The notes under the pieces are model-generated. The model worked only from the letters and a program-made list of their open reading frames with translations, ran no database searches and was not told the DNA's origin. Of a stretch of 64,000 nucleotides of DNA, positions 18,176 through 26,516 are shown piece after piece. How positions within the stretch are numbered: the stretch's first letter is position 1; every line of letters starts with the position of its first letter. The position numbers and the translations under genes are program-made. The DNA comes from Jatrophihabitans cynanchi (GTDB lineage: Bacteria > Actinomycetota > Actinomycetes > Mycobacteriales > Jatrophihabitantaceae). The DNA is taken from contig NZ_CP097463.1 of the NCBI RefSeq assembly GCF_027247405.1, positions 2,976,001 through 3,040,000 of the forward strand, in the 5' to 3' direction.

Positions 18176-18282
18176 TGAGACCTCACCCTCGCCTCGACAC
18201 TGGCCGGTGTCCGAGGCGCGGGCAATCGGCGTTGGACCCGGATCTACCGGCCCTTCGCCCCTGGCGCGGCGGGTGCACTCGT

Positions 18283-19272
18283 TCAGGCGAGCAGCGCGTC
18301 GAGGGTGAGGAAGCGGTAGCCGGCCTGGCGCATCCGCTCGATCATGGCGTGCAGCGCGTCGGCGTCGAACGTCGTGCCGTCGTCGGGGTTGGAGCCGACG
18401 TGCATGAGCACGATCTCGCCCGGCTGCAGCCCGGCCATCGCCCGATCGACGACTTTCGCGGCGCTCATCCCGCCGCCGGTGCCCTCCCAGCCGAGGGTGT
18501 CGACGGTCCAGCGCACGGCCACGTAGCCGAGGTCGTTCACCGCAGCGATGGTCCGGGCATCCCGGTCGCCGTAGGGGAATCTGAACAGCGGCCGGGGGTC
18601 GGCACCGGCGGCCCGGATGATCCGCTGCGCGCCCAGCACCTCGGTGCCGATCGCGGCGCTGCTCAGCGCGGGCAGGTGCGGGTGGGTGATCGTGTGATTG
18701 CCGATCCGGTGACCGCCCGCGTGAATCGCCGCGACGCCGGCCTGATTGGCCTCGACCCACCTGCCGGTGAGGAAGAAGGTCGCGGCGATGTGTTCGTCGG
18801 CGAGGGTGTGCAGGATGCTGGCGAGCCCTGCGGAGTTCGCCCCGGCGTCGAACGTCAGCGCGACTGCTCGCCGGCTCGTCGGCAGCACGGTGACGTCCTG
18901 ACCGCGCAGCGCGGGCGGGAAGGGGGTGGCCGCCGGTCGAGTGCCGGTCGGCGACGTGCTCGCCGTCGTGGGCGGGGCCGTCGTGGGTGGACTCGTCGTC
19001 GGCCGGGGCGTCGTCGGCCGGACGGTCGTGGGGAGGGTCTTCGTCGGCCGGACGGTCGTCGGTCGGGGCGCCGTCGGCCGGGCGGTCGTGGGCTGTGCGG
19101 AGGACGTCGCGCTCGCCGGAGGGTGCCCGGACGCGGTGGCTGTCGGCGCCCGCGCGGCAGGACCGCCACCCGTGCCACGAACGGCGATCACGACACCCAC
19201 CGTCGCAACAGCCACGGCGACGGCGGACGCGCCGATGACCCACGCGATGCTCGTGCGGCTGCGCCTGGCCAT
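18283..19272 (-). CDS. Membrane-anchored polysaccharide deacetylase (NodB domain)
   Basis: The 329-residue protein has a single N-terminal hydrophobic helix (about 10-31), a long Thr/Pro/Arg-rich linker (about 38-118) that would span the cell wall, and a carbohydrate esterase 4 NodB domain. Visible motifs are LTFDAGANSAG (the usual TFDDG has the second Asp changed to Ala), GNHTITHPHL with the two metal histidines, FRFPYGDRD, and LMHVGSNPDDG with the C-terminal histidine. The TFDAG variant occurs in many actinobacterial members, so activity on peptidoglycan or another N-acetylated glycan remains likely. The gene lies upstream of the P1B ATPase on the same strand, but the 107-bp gap suggests separate expression. 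Confidence 0.88.
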   Translation of the reverse strand: MARRSRTSIAWVIGASAVAVAVATVGVVIAVRGTGGGPAARAPTATASGHPPASATSSAQPTTARPTAPRPTTVRPTKTLPTTVRPTTPRPTTSPPTTAPPTTASTSPTGTRPAATPFPPALRGQDVTVLPTSRRAVALTFDAGANSAGLASILHTLADEHIAATFFLTGRWVEANQAGVAAIHAGGHRIGNHTITHPHLPALSSAAIGTEVLGAQRIIRAAGADPRPLFRFPYGDRDARTIAAVNDLGYVAVRWTVDTLGWEGTGGGMSAAKVVDRAMAGLQPGEIVLMHVGSNPDDGTTFDADALHAMIERMRQAGYRFLTLDALLA

Positions 19273-19415
19273 CTCGCCCCCCGGGGGTACGTCCCCATTG
19301 CAGGTCGCTGACGCCCGGATCGCTACGGTCGGCCGGCACCCGGTGGCGGGACCAAGGGCACGCGCGCCGCGACTGCCCCGCGGAGCCGGCGCCGGTGCGC
19401 TCGTATCGTGGGCCG

Positions 19416-20213
19416 ATGAGCGAGGACCCCTGGGCGAGTTCGCAGCTGGCGAGCCGGTTCGTCGACGGCGCGTACGCGACCGTCAAGGGCTACGTGCGCA
19501 CCTACGTCATGCACCACCAGTTGCTGGATCACCTGCCTGCGCCGCCTGCGTCAGTGCTGGACGTCGGCGGCGGCGCGGGCAATCAGTCGTTCCCGCTGGC
19601 ACAGGCCGGGTACGACGTCACGCTGCTCGATTCCTCCCCCGCGATGCTGGACAAGGCGCGCGGGCGGCTGCAGCAGTTGCCGGGCGAGGCGCAGCAACGG
19701 GTGACGCTCGTCGAGGCCGACGGCCTGGACGCGGCTGCCGCTGTAGGCGGTCGGCGGTTCGCCGCCGTGCTGTGTCACGGCGTGCTCGGCTACCTCGACG
19801 ACCCGCAGCCCATGGTCGACCAGCTGTGCCGGTGTGCGGCTCCCGGCGGCGTCGTCTCGATCATGACCGGCAACGCGAACACGACCGCGATCCAGCCGGC
19901 GTTGGAACGGCGGTGGGCGGACGCATTGGCCGCGTTCGACGTCCGGACGGGGACCGGCGTGCTGGGCGTGCGTGCCCGGGCCGACACCGTCGAGGAACTG
20001 AGCCAGCTGCTGCTGGATCGCGGCGTCGAGCCGGAACGCTGGTACGGCGTATGGCTGTTCGTCGACTGGCTCGAGTTCAGCGGCGTCGAGCTGGACGCCG
20101 GCGATGCCGAGCAGGTGGCGGCCACGGCAGCCGTCGAACTCGAAGCCAGTCGGCGCGACCCGTATCGGCAGCTCAGTCGCGTCTTCCATCTCGTCGGACG
20201 CACGCCGGGCTGA
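19416..20213 (+). CDS. SAM-dependent methyltransferase (SmtA/CmoM-like)
   Basis: The 265-residue class I methyltransferase has motif I VLDVGGGAGNQSFPLA near residue 50, motif II LLDSSPAMLDKARGRL, and the motif III/IV region FAAVLCHGVLGYLDDPQP. Overall it recalls SmtA/CmoM-type tRNA or small-molecule methyltransferases, but the substrate cannot be read from sequence. I took the ATG at 19416; a GTG at 19395 is an alternative and neither has a strong ribosome site. The gene is divergent from the deacetylase and convergent with the tautomerase, 6 bp away, so it appears monocistronic. Confidence 0.82.
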   Translation: MSEDPWASSQLASRFVDGAYATVKGYVRTYVMHHQLLDHLPAPPASVLDVGGGAGNQSFPLAQAGYDVTLLDSSPAMLDKARGRLQQLPGEAQQRVTLVEADGLDAAAAVGGRRFAAVLCHGVLGYLDDPQPMVDQLCRCAAPGGVVSIMTGNANTTAIQPALERRWADALAAFDVRTGTGVLGVRARADTVEELSQLLLDRGVEPERWYGVWLFVDWLEFSGVELDAGDAEQVAATAAVELEASRRDPYRQLSRVFHLVGRTPG

Positions 20214-20219
20214 CGGCCT

Positions 20220-20402
20220 CTACTTGTCAGCTGTCAGGACGCCGCCCTGGCCCCAGCTGTCGGCCGGCGTCTCCTGGATCCAGATCTGGACGCTTGCGGC
20301 GGGTACGCCGAGGGTGTCGACGAATGCGTCGGTGATGCCGTTCACCAGCGCGCGCTTGAGTTCGACGCTGCGCGGGCCTTGCAGGACGGTGACGGTGGGC
20401 AT
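20220..20402 (-). CDS. 4-oxalocrotonate tautomerase family protein
   Basis: The 60-residue protein is the classical small tautomerase. After removal of the start methionine, Pro-1 (MPTVTVLQG) becomes the catalytic base, and PAASVQIWIQETPADSW matches the conserved second half. These enzymes ketonise 2-hydroxymuconate-type enols, though many actinobacterial paralogs act on unknown enols. GGAGG lies upstream of the ATG at 20402. A LysR-type regulator is encoded 100 bp upstream on the same strand. It might act in aromatic degradation along with the box cluster, but no other meta-cleavage gene is nearby. Confidence 0.88.
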   Translation of the reverse strand: MPTVTVLQGPRSVELKRALVNGITDAFVDTLGVPAASVQIWIQETPADSWGQGGVLTADK

Positions 20403-20502
20403 GGCAACCTCCGTGGTTGAGGATCTCGACAGCGATCTGCCGTCCCACCCATTCGACCCGGCCGTGTGCCCGCGATCGAGACGCAATGGCAACTCGCCGC
20501 GA

Positions 20503-21402
20503 TCACGATTCCTGATCGCCGGATGCAGCCATCGCGCACGCGCGGAGCAGCGGCGCGACTTGCCGCGAGGTGGCGTCCGCCCGCACGGCGAGCGCGGTCG
20601 GCATGGTCAGCGCCGGCTCGGTCGGCAGGAACCGCACCTGTGGCGAATGCAGCGCCCGCGCCTGCGGCTCGTAGAGCACTGTCCAGCTCGGGGACCCGGA
20701 ACCGATCGCGGCGATCAGGTCCTGCAGCGTGCCGGGATGGTTCCCGAGGATCGGTGTGAATCCCGCGGCGGCGCAGGCATTCAGCACCAGGTCGACCAAG
20801 GGCGGGTTCAGCCGCCGCGCCACGATCCGCAGCGGCAGGGTGGCCAACTCGGCCAGCCGGATCGGCGTGTCCGCGGCTCGATCCGCTGACGACGGCAGCA
20901 CCACCAGCAGCCGGTCACGCCACACCTCGACCAGCTCGACGCCCGGCGCGGAGCTCACGCCGCGCACGAAGGCGGCGTCCAACTGCCCGCCGGCGACCCG
21001 CTCCAACCGCGCCCGCGTCGGCGCGCTCACCAGCTCGGCCGCCGTCCCGGGCAGCAGCTCACCGAGCGCGCGCAACACCCGGCCCAGCCGGTCACCGAGA
21101 CCGGCGCTGCTGCCGAGCCGCACGGTGCGCGACGCGCCGGTCGCCGTCGGGTCGGCGACTGCGCCGCGGGCGCGCTCGGCTGCCGCCAACACCTCGCGGG
21201 CCGCGGGCAGAAACCGGCTGCCGGCCACGGTCAGGCGCACCGTCCGCCCCGAGCGGTCGAACAGGACGACACCGAGTTCGCGCTCCAGCCGGGCCACCTG
21301 CTGACTCACGGCGGGCTGCCCGATCGACAGCGTGGCTGCGGCCCGGCCGAAGTGCAACTGCTCGGCCACCGCGACGAAGTACTCAAGCTGCCGCAGCTCC
21401 AC
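20503..21402 (-). CDS. LysR-family transcriptional regulator
   Basis: This 299-residue LysR protein has an N-terminal helix-turn-helix (LRQLEYFVAVAEQLHFGRAA, then LSIGQPAVSQQVARLERELG) and a periplasmic-binding-like effector domain (for example RLGSSAGLGDRLGRVLRALG and FIPI-type turns). I set the start at the GTG at 21402, just before the conserved LRQLEYF; the longer frame from 21483 adds a non-conserved Ser/Arg-rich leader. It is on the same strand as the tautomerase gene, which it may control. No divergent catabolic gene indicates an effector. Confidence 0.85.
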   Translation of the reverse strand: MELRQLEYFVAVAEQLHFGRAAATLSIGQPAVSQQVARLERELGVVLFDRSGRTVRLTVAGSRFLPAAREVLAAAERARGAVADPTATGASRTVRLGSSAGLGDRLGRVLRALGELLPGTAAELVSAPTRARLERVAGGQLDAAFVRGVSSAPGVELVEVWRDRLLVVLPSSADRAADTPIRLAELATLPLRIVARRLNPPLVDLVLNACAAAGFTPILGNHPGTLQDLIAAIGSGSPSWTVLYEPQARALHSPQVRFLPTEPALTMPTALAVRADATSRQVAPLLRACAMAASGDQES

Positions 21403-21541
21403 GCGCTCATCCTGCCAGCCACCCAGACCCACAGGGCGCGTCGGCAGCTCGGAATGCGAGTGCCGGTTTGCGTTTGTAGCCATCTGCCGAAGCAGCTCGC
21501 AGAGGGGGGCAAGGACCCTTCGCGGGTGTCTTTCGATTGGA

Positions 21542-21573
21542 CCCCGGCCTCAAGCCAGGAGGCGAGGCCGGGG
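21542..21573 (-). terminator. Strong hairpin, candidate terminator
   Basis: CCCCGGCCTC and GAGGCCGGGG form a perfect 10-bp GC stem with a 12-nt loop, 116 bp beyond the stop of the HIRAN gene and upstream of lysR. No T-run follows on either strand. Confidence 0.4.
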
Positions 21574-21688
21574 CCCGTACGACTAGAGCGCAGACCCAGA
21601 GGTCATCCCCAACGCTGGTCCCGAAGCCGTTTGTTTCACCGGCCGCATCGGAGCGCACTGCCTCGAAGTCTAGGCGAGAGCCGCACTC

Positions 21689-22454
21689 TCAATGCACCGG
21701 CGGCCACTGACCGGCGGTGAAAACGGCAGTACCCGCCGGGACGTGCCCAGCAACCCGCACGAGTAACCGCATATGCCACGGTGCGCCAGGCCCGTTGTTC
21801 TGAAGGACGGTTGCCTGGCCACCCGCAGCGCGCACTAGGCGCGCGTAGTCGATCAAGAGGTCGGGCACCCACCCGACTGGCACGCCGTCCGGGGTTGTCA
21901 GCAGGAGCGCGTCGGCATTCGCCTCGTTGGCGCTGTCGTCGTCGATCGAGAGCTCACTACCTGCTCGGAGTTGGTCGACGGCCGTTGAGGTCCGGCTCTC
22001 GGGTCCTGCGTAGCGAGATCCACGAACTAGGAAGATCGATTCTGTGGCTCCGTCATCAGCGACAACGGGTGCCTCGACCAGCAGGACGCTGTCGCCCTTC
22101 TGCTCCCCCCCCGCTGCGACTCAGAATGTCCAGTCGGGATGCGTCAGGCGGAAGGCCGAGTTGGCGTAGGTATTCAGGAAAGTCGGGACGCTTCCGGTCC
22201 ATGATCCGTAGGTCGAAAAACGGCCACAACCGCATCGATTCATAGACTCGCTTGAGGTCGGGGAACCCGATGAATGGCCTGAAGCCGTCGACCTTGTCCT
22301 GGACGCCTGCCAGGTACTGGAAGCGATAGCCTGTCGCGCTGTGATCGAGTACAGCGACGGGGGCGATGAGCCGTAGCGGTCGGTTCCGCCACGCCACGGC
22401 GAATCGACGCACGGCACGATCAACGTCTGGTGAGAGCAGCTCAGCGGACGACAT
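21689..22454 (-). pseudogene. HIRAN-domain-like protein, frameshifted in a G8 run
   Basis: The frame from ATG 22454 (PDLKRVYESMRLWPFFDLRI) breaks at a run of eight C (eight G on the coding strand) at 22105-22112. With seven G, the reading continues as an intact 254-residue protein through VRGSRYAGPESRTS, a HIRAN-like core (SANEANADALLL, then GVPVGWVPDLLIDYARL) to the stop at 21689. Either this is a homopolymer sequencing error, a phase-variable switch or a true pseudogene. It overlaps the HipA-like kinase end by 14 bp, so the two form a coupled pair, perhaps a toxin-antitoxin or defence module. The function is not known; the HIRAN resemblance is by eye. Confidence 0.6.
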
Positions 22455-23348
22455 CGATCAACCTCCCTCGGTTGATCAACACGAGCTCAGTGATGAACCG
22501 CCGGGTCGCAGCGGACAGGCCCGGCGCGGACTCGACCAGCCCCTCGATGGAACCAGCATCCACCGACAGGATCCTCTCGTGCCAGTAGGTGCCAGTGTCC
22601 GATGGGCAGTGTGCGACTGCCGACGCGGCGAGATCGACCAGCGTCTGTCGTTGAACTCCCCGTTGGTGCTCGAATCGTCTTGCCCGGCCGCTGTGCGCCC
22701 ACTCTGCGACCGTGCCGCTATCCACGTGGTGGGCGCGGGCTTCCTCGGTCAATAGGAAACCCAGACTGGCGGCGTGGTCGAACGATGCGCACAGCGCTTC
22801 CGGTGCGCTCGATCCGGGCGGCGGAACTAGCACCGCCCAGTTTCGGTCGTGACGATCGCCATGCGCGATGAGCGCATCGAACAGGAGGTAGCCGTGAACA
22901 CGTCGAAGGCGCCGAACTCCGGTGGCAGATCCGATTCCGGAGGTGGCGCGAAGCGCTGAAGTGCTTCACGTATCGCCAGGACGTTGTACCCGCGCTGTTC
23001 AGGATCATCAGGGTCGTAATCCGGCACGACCTCGGGCATCAGGGTACGCCCGGCCTGCAATTCCCAGTTCGGCGGGCGCACATCCTCCACGAGCGCACCG
23101 CGAACACCGTCCCTCCGTGCCAGGTCGACAGGTGCTGCCGGCACCCCGAGAAGGCGCGCGATTTCGCAGGCGAGCTTCTCGGCGACGTCCTCACCTGCGG
23201 AGCGCTCGCGCTCCAAGCGAGCTGGCTTGAACAGCCAGGTTCGCTTCTGGGCCGGGTGCCGGAGCCAGCGATGGGGATGGCGGCCCTGCTTCTCCACGCC
23301 GGCAACCGTCCAGTCATCGATGGTGAGGACCGGCCAAGGCTCACCCAT
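22441..23348 (-). pseudogene. HipA-like/PI-kinase-fold protein, frameshifted
   Basis: The N-terminal frame (from ATG 23348) reads KRTWLFKPARLERERSAG, a nucleotide-lysine strand, and LACEIARLLGVPAAPVDLA, typical of HipA-type kinases. At about 22893-22897 one base appears missing. The continuation in another frame reads YLLFDALIAHGDRHDRNWAV, which holds the catalytic-loop pattern H-x-D-x-H-x-x-N, then FDHAASLGFLL, the metal-binding aspartate region. Corrected length would be about 302 residues. Fic/HipA-type partners are absent; instead a HIRAN-like gene follows with a 14-bp overlap and a restriction-subunit remnant precedes it. As sequenced, the kinase cannot be made in one piece. Confidence 0.65.
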
Positions 23349-23556
23349 CTGATGGGCCAGTCACTCGGCGGCTGCCTCGAGCGTCGTCGCGCACGACCTC
23401 CAGGTCATGGCGCGATTCCCGCCCAACAGCACCGATCATTGTCACCGAGGACTTGCGCCCGAAGGGTGGATCGGCCACGTGCCAGCCCGCGGCGGTCAGT
23501 TGAGCGTCGATCAGCACGCGAGCGCGCTGCTCCGCGTACAGACCGTCGGCGCTCAC
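23341..23556 (-). pseudogene. Remnant resembling the N-terminus of a type I restriction HsdR subunit
   Basis: The first 27 residues (YAEQRARVLIDAQLTAAGWHV) resemble the start of HsdR and related restriction helicases, which open with an acidic helix ending in AAGW. After that the sequence loses similarity and stops at 71 codons, so this would be a fragment. It overlaps the kinase start by 8 bp. The call rests on a short motif and is tentative; a genuine small protein coupled to the kinase is the alternative. Confidence 0.35.
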
Positions 23557-23643
23557 GGGCAGACGATACTGCGAAGATCACGCTCGCCGGTCGCCCTGGG
23601 GCGCGAGCAGGTGCCACACGGAGCCGCAGCCCCTGCTAACCGC

Positions 23644-24000
23644 TCACAGTGGGCCGCGATGCCAGCGGACGGGTCCGGCCACGATCGGCGGCGTCGGCAC
23701 GCTGCTGCCTCGTGGCGGCCGGGGATGTTGCGGCTGCCGGCGCACGATCACGGGCTGTGATCGCGCGGCCACACCTCGGTCGTAGGCGGCGCGCCGGACG
23801 GGGTCGCCGAGCACCGAGTAGGCGGCAAGCACCTGCTGAAGAGCATTGTCGGAGGCAGTGGCGTGGGCTTGGTCGCCGATCCCGCGAGTGTCCGGGTGGT
23901 GATGCCGCAGCAGGCTCCGGTACGCGTGGCTGATCTCCGCCGGGGTTGCCTGCGCGGTGATCCCCAGAACGGCGTAGAGGTCAGGTGTTTCGTCGCTCAT
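23644..24000 (-). CDS. Short J-domain (DnaJ-like) protein
   Basis: The 118-residue protein begins with a J-domain: DLYAVLGITAQATPAEISHA, YRSLLRHHHPDTRG with the HPD tripeptide needed to stimulate Hsp70, and ALQQVLAAYSVLGDPVRRAAYD. A short Arg/Pro-rich tail follows, without zinc-finger or C-terminal DnaJ domains, so it is a class III-type J-protein. ATG 24000 removes a long non-conserved Arg-rich leader. It lies downstream of hsp20 and a small protein on the same strand. The grouping suggests heat-shock control, but no dnaK or grpE is present here. Confidence 0.85.
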   Translation of the reverse strand: MSDETPDLYAVLGITAQATPAEISHAYRSLLRHHHPDTRGIGDQAHATASDNALQQVLAAYSVLGDPVRRAAYDRGVAARSQPVIVRRQPQHPRPPRGSSVPTPPIVAGPVRWHRGPL

Positions 24001-24196
24001 GATCGCAAGGTGTGGGGTCCGCCGGCGAGTCCCGGCCGGTCGGCCGGGACTCGCCGGGCCGATGACCGTGCCCGGTCCGCGTGGTGCTGTGCGCCGTGGG
24101 CGCGGACGCCGCGCGGTATGCGTCGGGCGCTCGAAGGAATCGGGTGCGGACGGAGCCATCGGTCACCGACTGATGGTGGATCGGTATTCGGGTCTG

Positions 24197-24541
24197 TCAC
24201 CTGCCTCTCGGTCTCGAGACACCTCTGTCGACATCGGGACGTCCGCAACATCGGGACGTCTGCAAGGCCGGAGGAGAACGTTGCCGGCGCCGTGCTCCGA
24301 TGCAGCCGTGGCCGCACGTACCCGGTGGGGTGGTGAACGGCGCCGGACGCCGGGTGGGTGGGCGGTGGGACCGCTCGCGGTCGCAGCGGCCTCCCGGTGC
24401 GTCCGGCGGCGGTCCGGGCCACTCCGCCGCGACGATCGCGTCGAATTCGGCCCGCAGCAACTGTTCGTCCGCGCACACGAGGGCGACGAACTCTTCGTCC
24501 TCGACAGCGCGCGTGCGGCCGGGTCCGGTCAGGGCGACCAT
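24197..24541 (-). CDS. Small conserved-looking actinobacterial protein
   Basis: This reading frame starts at ATG 24541, 17 bp after the hsp20 stop, and encodes 114 residues. The N-terminal half (AVEDEEFVALVCADEQLLRA, then EFDAIVAAEWP) resembles short acidic proteins often seen in actinobacterial genomes. The C-terminal half is Arg/Pro/Cys-rich and could be non-functional or a late readthrough. I cannot assign a function. The position suggests co-transcription with hsp20. Confidence 0.5.
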   Translation of the reverse strand: MVALTGPGRTRAVEDEEFVALVCADEQLLRAEFDAIVAAEWPGPPPDAPGGRCDRERSHRPPTRRPAPFTTPPGTCGHGCIGARRRQRSPPALQTSRCCGRPDVDRGVSRPRGR

Positions 24542-24558
24542 GACGTCACCTGCCCGGG

Positions 24559-24990
24559 TCAGGCGTTGATCGCCTGCCGGTCCTCGCCCTTGCTGCTGAT
24601 GACGATCTTGCGCGGCTTGGCCTGCTCGGCAACCGGGATCAGCAGGGTGAGCACACCGGCGTCGTAGCTGGCCTCGATGTGCTGGGTGTCGAGGTTGTCG
24701 CCGAGGATCAACTGCCGGCTGAACACCCCGCGCGGGCGCTCCGCTGCGATCATCTCCGCGTTGCCGTCGCGGGTCGGGCGTTCGGCCTTGACGGTCACCA
24801 CGTTGCGTTCCACGTCCAAGTCGATCGACTCCGGGTTCACGCCGGGAAGGTCGAACTCGACGTGGAACGTGTCGCCCTCGCGCCACGCGTCCATCGGCAT
24901 CACGGCCGGACGCGCCAGCGTGCCGTTGGCGCCGAGGACCTGCTGGGTGAGCCGGTCCAGCTCACGGAACGGATCGGTGCGCATCAGCAT
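24559..24990 (-). CDS. Hsp20/alpha-crystallin small heat-shock protein
   Basis: The 143-residue protein is a typical bacterial Hsp20 (Hsp18 type). It has an N-terminal arm ([18 protein letters not shown]), the alpha-crystallin domain (about 40-130) with [20 protein letters not shown] and [14 protein letters not shown], the conserved A-x-x-x-G-V-L motif in [14 protein letters not shown], and a C-terminal I-x-I/V motif (PRKIVISSK) for oligomer assembly. It is an ATP-independent holdase in the cytoplasm. Divergent from it is a MerR/HspR-like regulator with inverted repeats between them, so heat- or stress-dependent repression is likely. Confidence 0.93.
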   Translation of the reverse strand: MLMRTDPFRELDRLTQQVLGANGTLARPAVMPMDAWREGDTFHVEFDLPGVNPESIDLDVERNVVTVKAERPTRDGNAEMIAAERPRGVFSRQLILGDNLDTQHIEASYDAGVLTLLIPVAEQAKPRKIVISSKGEDRQAINA

Positions 24991-25029
24991 CGGTGTCCAC
25001 CTCCATCGCGTCGTTCTGTTGATGCTCGG

Positions 25030-25101
25030 CCATAGCTCGCTGGGTACGATCTATGGCATGCGCTGTAGATTTCTTTTAGCACATGCGGAATGCTGTCGCA
25101 A
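25030..25101. promoter_or_regulatory. hsp20/merR divergent promoter with nested inverted repeats
   Basis: CCATAG (25030-25035) and CTATGG (25051-25056) form an inverted repeat with a 15-bp spacer. Overlapping it, ATCTA (25049-25053) and TAGAT (25066-25070) flank a GC/GC core. On the minus strand TTGCGA (25096-25101) and TAAAAG (25073-25078), 17 bp apart, could be the hsp20 -35/-10, placing the repeats at and downstream of its transcription start. No canonical HAIR element is seen. Operator function is inferred. Confidence 0.4.
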
Positions 25102-25140
25102 GAGGGCAGCAGCCCGATCCGCTGAGAAGGAGAGCCGTTG

Positions 25141-25482
25141 ATGGGGGCACCCCGGCCTGACGATGCACGCGGCGTGTTCGGCATCTCGGTGGCCGCCGAG
25201 CTGGCCGGCCTGGGCGCGCAGACGCTGCGGCTCTACGAGGCTCGCGGCCTGCTCGAACCGGCCCGCACCGAGGGCGGTACCCGCCGTTACAGCGTGAACG
25301 ACCTCGACCGGTTGCGGCGCATCAGCGACCTGCTCGCCGCCGGGCTGAACCTGGCCGGCATCCGCATGGTGCTCGACCTGCAGGACGAGAACAGCGAACT
25401 GCGGGCGGGTGACCCGCCCACGCGCCAGAGCGCGCAAGCGCCGCAACCGAGACGGCGGTCGCGGCGTCCGGAGCAAGGCTGA
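25141..25482 (+). CDS. MerR-family regulator, HspR-like
   Basis: The 113-residue protein has an N-terminal MerR winged helix: FGISVAAELAGLGAQTLRLY, EARGLLEPARTEGGTRRYS, then NDLDRLRRISDLLAAGLNLA with a short coiled-coil helix. The tail is Arg/Gln-rich and carries no effector cysteines. This layout matches HspR, which represses hsp20, dnaK and clpB operons. GAAGGAGAG precedes the ATG at 25141. It is divergent from hsp20, the classical HspR/Hsp20 pairing, and probably represses both directions through the inverted repeats at 25030-25070. Confidence 0.82.
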   Translation: MGAPRPDDARGVFGISVAAELAGLGAQTLRLYEARGLLEPARTEGGTRRYSVNDLDRLRRISDLLAAGLNLAGIRMVLDLQDENSELRAGDPPTRQSAQAPQPRRRSRRPEQG

Positions 25483-25517
25483 CCGCGAGTTGCCACGCCG
25501 GCGCCGAGCACCGGAAC

Positions 25518-26516
25518 TCAGCGCTGCGTCGCGTCCGCGGGGCCCGGCTTCTCGGCCGGCGCGCCGGTCAGGTCCACGCACAGCCGCCAGAGCTGTCGGC
25601 GCTGCTCGCACGTTTCGCGGGTGCGGCGCAGGTAATGCAGCGGCCGCGGGGCGCGGTCGTGCCACAGCCGGCCTGTGCCCAGGCCCGGGACGTCGGTGGC
25701 GGCCAGCCAGGTGACGGTGTCCGCGCCCTGATCGGCCCCGCGCAGCAGCGGCCGGGTCAGGGCGGCGAACCGGGGCAGCGACGTCGCGACCCCACCGGTG
25801 GCGACCCAGCCCGGGTGAGCCGCGTGCACGCCGACGCCCGTCCCGGCCAGGTGCTCGGCCCACAGCGTGGCCATTACGGCCTGCATCCGCTTGGTCCGCG
25901 CGTAGGCCGCGGCACCTCGGTAGTCCCCGCGCTCGTACTGCGGGTCGGACAGCTCCAACCCCTGCGTGTACATGCCGCCGGAGGTCAGCCAGATGACCCG
26001 GGCGTCCGCCGCGAGCGAGGGTGCCAGCAGCGCGGTCAGCAGGTGGGGACCGAGTACGTGCGTGGCGAGGGTCAGCTCGTTGCCGTCGACACTGACCTGC
26101 CGCGTAGCAGGCAGCACCCCGGCGTTGTGGACCAGCACCCGCACGCCGGGCGCGACGGTCGCGGCGTACTCGCGCACCGCAGCCAGTGAGCTGATGTCGC
26201 ACCCGTCGACCCGGACGTCGGCGCCCGGGACGGCCTCGAGCAGGTCGGCGCGGGCCCGCTGGCCGGCGGCGGTGTCGCGCACCACCAGGTGCACCTCGGC
26301 GCCGAGCCGGGCCAGCCCCTCGGCGATCGCCTTGCCGATTCCGCGGTTGGCGCCGGTCACGAGGGCCGGCCGCCCGGCCAGCGCTCCGGGTGGCGGGTCG
26401 GCCGGCCAGCGCCGCCGCCGTAGCATCGGGCCGAGGCGGGTGTAGCCGAGCAGGCTGCGGTCCAGGAGACGGTCCCAGGTGGCTTCGCGGGTCACCTGCT
26501 CGCGGTGCCCGGTCAC
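25518..26516 (-). CDS. Short-chain dehydrogenase/reductase
   Basis: The 332-residue SDR has a leader of about 50 residues, the NAD(P) motif ALVTGANRGIGKAIAEGLAR, the NAG strand (VRVLVHNAGVLP), and the catalytic Y-x-x-x-K in AAAYARTKRMQ with an upstream serine in WLTSGGMYTQ. It resembles retinol-dehydrogenase/DHRS12-like reductases acting on hydrophobic alcohols or ketones. The GTG start at 26516 overlaps the epimerase stop by 4 bp. It is the last gene of a four-gene operon divergent from the LitR-type photoreceptor, so light-induced expression is probable. Substrate unknown. Confidence 0.86.
   Translation of the reverse strand: MTGHREQVTREATWDRLLDRSLLGYTRLGPMLRRRRWPADPPPGALAGRPALVTGANRGIGKAIAEGLARLGAEVHLVVRDTAAGQRARADLLEAVPGADVRVDGCDISSLAAVREYAATVAPGVRVLVHNAGVLPATRQVSVDGNELTLATHVLGPHLLTALLAPSLAADARVIWLTSGGMYTQGLELSDPQYERGDYRGAAAYARTKRMQAVMATLWAEHLAGTGVGVHAAHPGWVATGGVATSLPRFAALTRPLLRGADQGADTVTWLAATDVPGLGTGRLWHDRAPRPLHYLRRTRETCEQRRQLWRLCVDLTGAPAEKPGPADATQR

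Noticed and set aside
15860-19486. Reverse frame joining the P1B ATPase to the deacetylase region
   Set aside because: The ATPase begins at 18175; upstream residues are Arg/Asp-rich shadows of the deacetylase gene in another frame.
23256-24336. Several plus-strand frames opposite the kinase and J-domain genes
   Set aside because: They are Arg/Ala-rich antisense frames without ribosome sites or family motifs.
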